Assembly: GCA_000231825.2 (NCBI GenBank)
Contig: JH720303.1
Location: 1 to 64,000, forward strand
DNA: 64,000 nt
Direction: 5' to 3'
Origin: Tetrahymena elliotti 4EA
Taxonomy: Eukaryota > Ciliophora > Oligohymenophorea > Hymenostomatida > Tetrahymenidae
The translations under genes and the position numbers were made by a program. Under the pieces are notes generated by a model. The model did not search any database. It was not told where the DNA came from and saw only the letters and a list, made by a program, of their open reading frames with translations. Below, piece after piece: positions 62,637 through 64,000 of the stretch; position 1 is the stretch's first letter; every line of letters starts with the position of its first letter.

Positions 62637-64000
62637 ATGATTGAAACAATTCAAGAGAATTCCGCATCTGCAGCAAAATAATAGCCAAAAATAAAACCTA
62701 GAGATTTATCATCTCCATATTCTTAGTCGATTAATCAAAATAACATGAAAAAGAAAAAAATTTAATCATAAAGTGTTGAGAAATATAGTTACAAATAAAA
62801 GAAAAATCCTTCTGAAAAACCTTGGAAGGTAAAGTAAAAAAATGTTTAGACTTAAGAAGAGGACAACAAAGATTTATAGACAACAGGTTTTTCAGATTTG
62901 AAGGCCTCTTAAAATAACTTATAAAGTAATAAAGAGCAATTTAAACGTAGTACTAACAGCCCAACTCAATATTTATTTTCTAGCACAAAACAAAATTAGC
63001 AATAACTAACTTCTTCAGTCGAATATAGTACAAATCATTTACATAATATAAGTACAACAACTACAACAACTGCTGCAAGTAGAGGAAATTCTAGAATCAG
63101 TAAAAACACCCAACATTCAAATAAAACAAATTAAAATGCATATCTAACAAATAATACAGCTCAAAGTAAATCTCCTAAATATTATCAATCACCTAATCAA
63201 AACTAAGGTTCTATCAATCCATGGAACATAAATGCATCTAGAAAACTTAATTTTAATTAGCTTAATGAAGATAGTTAACAGGATTCTCACTATACTCACT
63301 AAAAAAATATGTAAAGAACTTAAGAATTCTCACCTGAAAATAATCGCAGCCAAAATAAAGACAATTCTTAAAGCAAAAGATTTACAGGTGGGATTACCAG
63401 TGGATTATTAACTCAAAAATCAATTTATTCTCCTACTGAGTTTCCAAGTGATTCAAAAAAGAGCAGAGAAATATAGAGTGCTAACTTTGAAACAATAAAA
63501 GAAAAATCTGTTAAGGGTATCAAACATAATTCTTCATAAAATAAACAATTGATGGATAGAACTATCTCTTAAAATATTAATGCAGTAAAAAATTAATAAA
63601 ATACAAAACCAACTTCTGAAACTAGAATAGATCCTTCAACAAAATTTGCTAAGAAAAGTAATAAAGAACCTCCAAAATTATAAACAACAAAACCATAAAA
63701 ATCAAACACGACAATATAGCCTCAAAAGTAAAACAAAAATAATTAAAACAGTATCAGCAGCAACAACAACGTTAAAGAAACATTTAATAAAAAACTTAAT
63801 TAAAAAATATAATAAAAAAAATTTGAAAGGTCTTCAAATGACATTAATAGTGCATCTGATACAGAGTATTTTGAAATGTCTTAAAAATTCTCTACAATAG
63901 GTGATCCTAGATTATTTTAAATAGAAAATATTATTGGTGGATAAGGGCAAAATAATGTAAAGTAATAATCTACCACTAAATAAACAAACCCTTCAAAACC
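62637..64000 (+). CDS. Ser/Asn/Gln-rich protein, 3' end outside the window
   Basis: This is a continuous frame of 454 codons from ATG 62637 (MIETIQENSASAAK) to the window edge with no TGA. Gln is encoded largely by TAA and TAG. Composition is Ser, Asn, Gln, Lys and Thr. There are proline-directed serine patches (KSPKYYQSP, YSPTEFPSD) typical of phosphorylation-prone disordered regions, and a short Thr/Ala run (about 63055-63080). Near the edge it becomes more structured (DTEYFEMSQKFSTIGDPRLF, then IENIIGG), so a folded domain may lie beyond 64000. The frame is also open upstream of the ATG to a CAG at 62618-62620, so the first exon may lie further 5'. No family was recognised. Confidence 0.7.

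Noticed and set aside
63646..63900. Plus-strand ORF of 84 codons
   Set aside because: It is in a different phase from the long ciliate-code frame that runs from 62637 to the edge.
1..64000. Telomeric repeats, tRNA or rRNA genes
   Set aside because: I looked for CCCCAA/TTGGGG arrays and cloverleaf-like GC-rich islands and saw none.

Overview
The window is macronuclear-type DNA of an oligohymenophorean ciliate, most likely Tetrahymena or a close relative. Three things show this. Reading frames that match conserved eukaryotic families stay open only if TAA and TAG are read as glutamine, and they end at TGA. The DNA is extremely AT-rich. Most introns are short (about 46-170 nt, some longer) and run GTA...AG. 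Standard-code ORF calls are therefore almost all fragments or shadows; the models below were built by hand with the ciliate code and checked for phase across splice sites where exon joins are given.

Layout, left to right: a secreted, probably GPI-anchored cysteine-containing surface protein (-, 736-1971); a TBC-domain Rab-GAP relative whose arginine-finger position reads Gln (-, 2928-4637); a four-copy 27-bp tandem repeat; a MAP3K-epsilon/Cdc7/SepH-type kinase with an armadillo-like C-terminal half and Gln/Asn-rich tail (-, 5791-9912); a seven-helix membrane protein (+, 10660-12175); a small coiled-coil protein resembling kinetochore Spc25 (+, 12820-13762); an ambiguous stretch with coding-like islands; a large coiled-coil protein (-, 15526-~21000); IFT88 (-, 21464-24341); ribosomal protein L9/uL6 with a 923-nt intron (-, 26655-28144); a 2,130-residue kinesin-8-like motor (+, 30149-36938); a repeat-rich gene-poor zone (36939-40154); the mitochondrial complex III hinge subunit QCR6 (-, 40155-40590); a SPEF2/CPC1 central-pair protein with an adenylate-kinase-like P-loop (+, 41456-47451); a giant IQ-motif protein with a DUF4378-like C terminus (-, 48686-60579); and the start of a Ser/Asn/Gln-rich gene running off the right edge (+, 62637-64000).

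The genes do not form operons. However, several concern cilia, basal bodies or microtubules: IFT88 (intraflagellar transport), SPEF2 (central pair), the kinesin, possibly Spc25, and probably the giant DUF4378-like protein. Housekeeping genes (RPL9, QCR6) and signalling genes (MAP3K, TBC) are interspersed. The least explained parts are the Arg-finger-less TBC protein, the Spc25-like protein, the giant C-terminal-domain protein, the islands at 13.8-15.1 kb and the duplicated AT-rich repeats at 37-39.6 kb and 48 kb. No tRNA, rRNA, CRISPR array or transposon could be supported.
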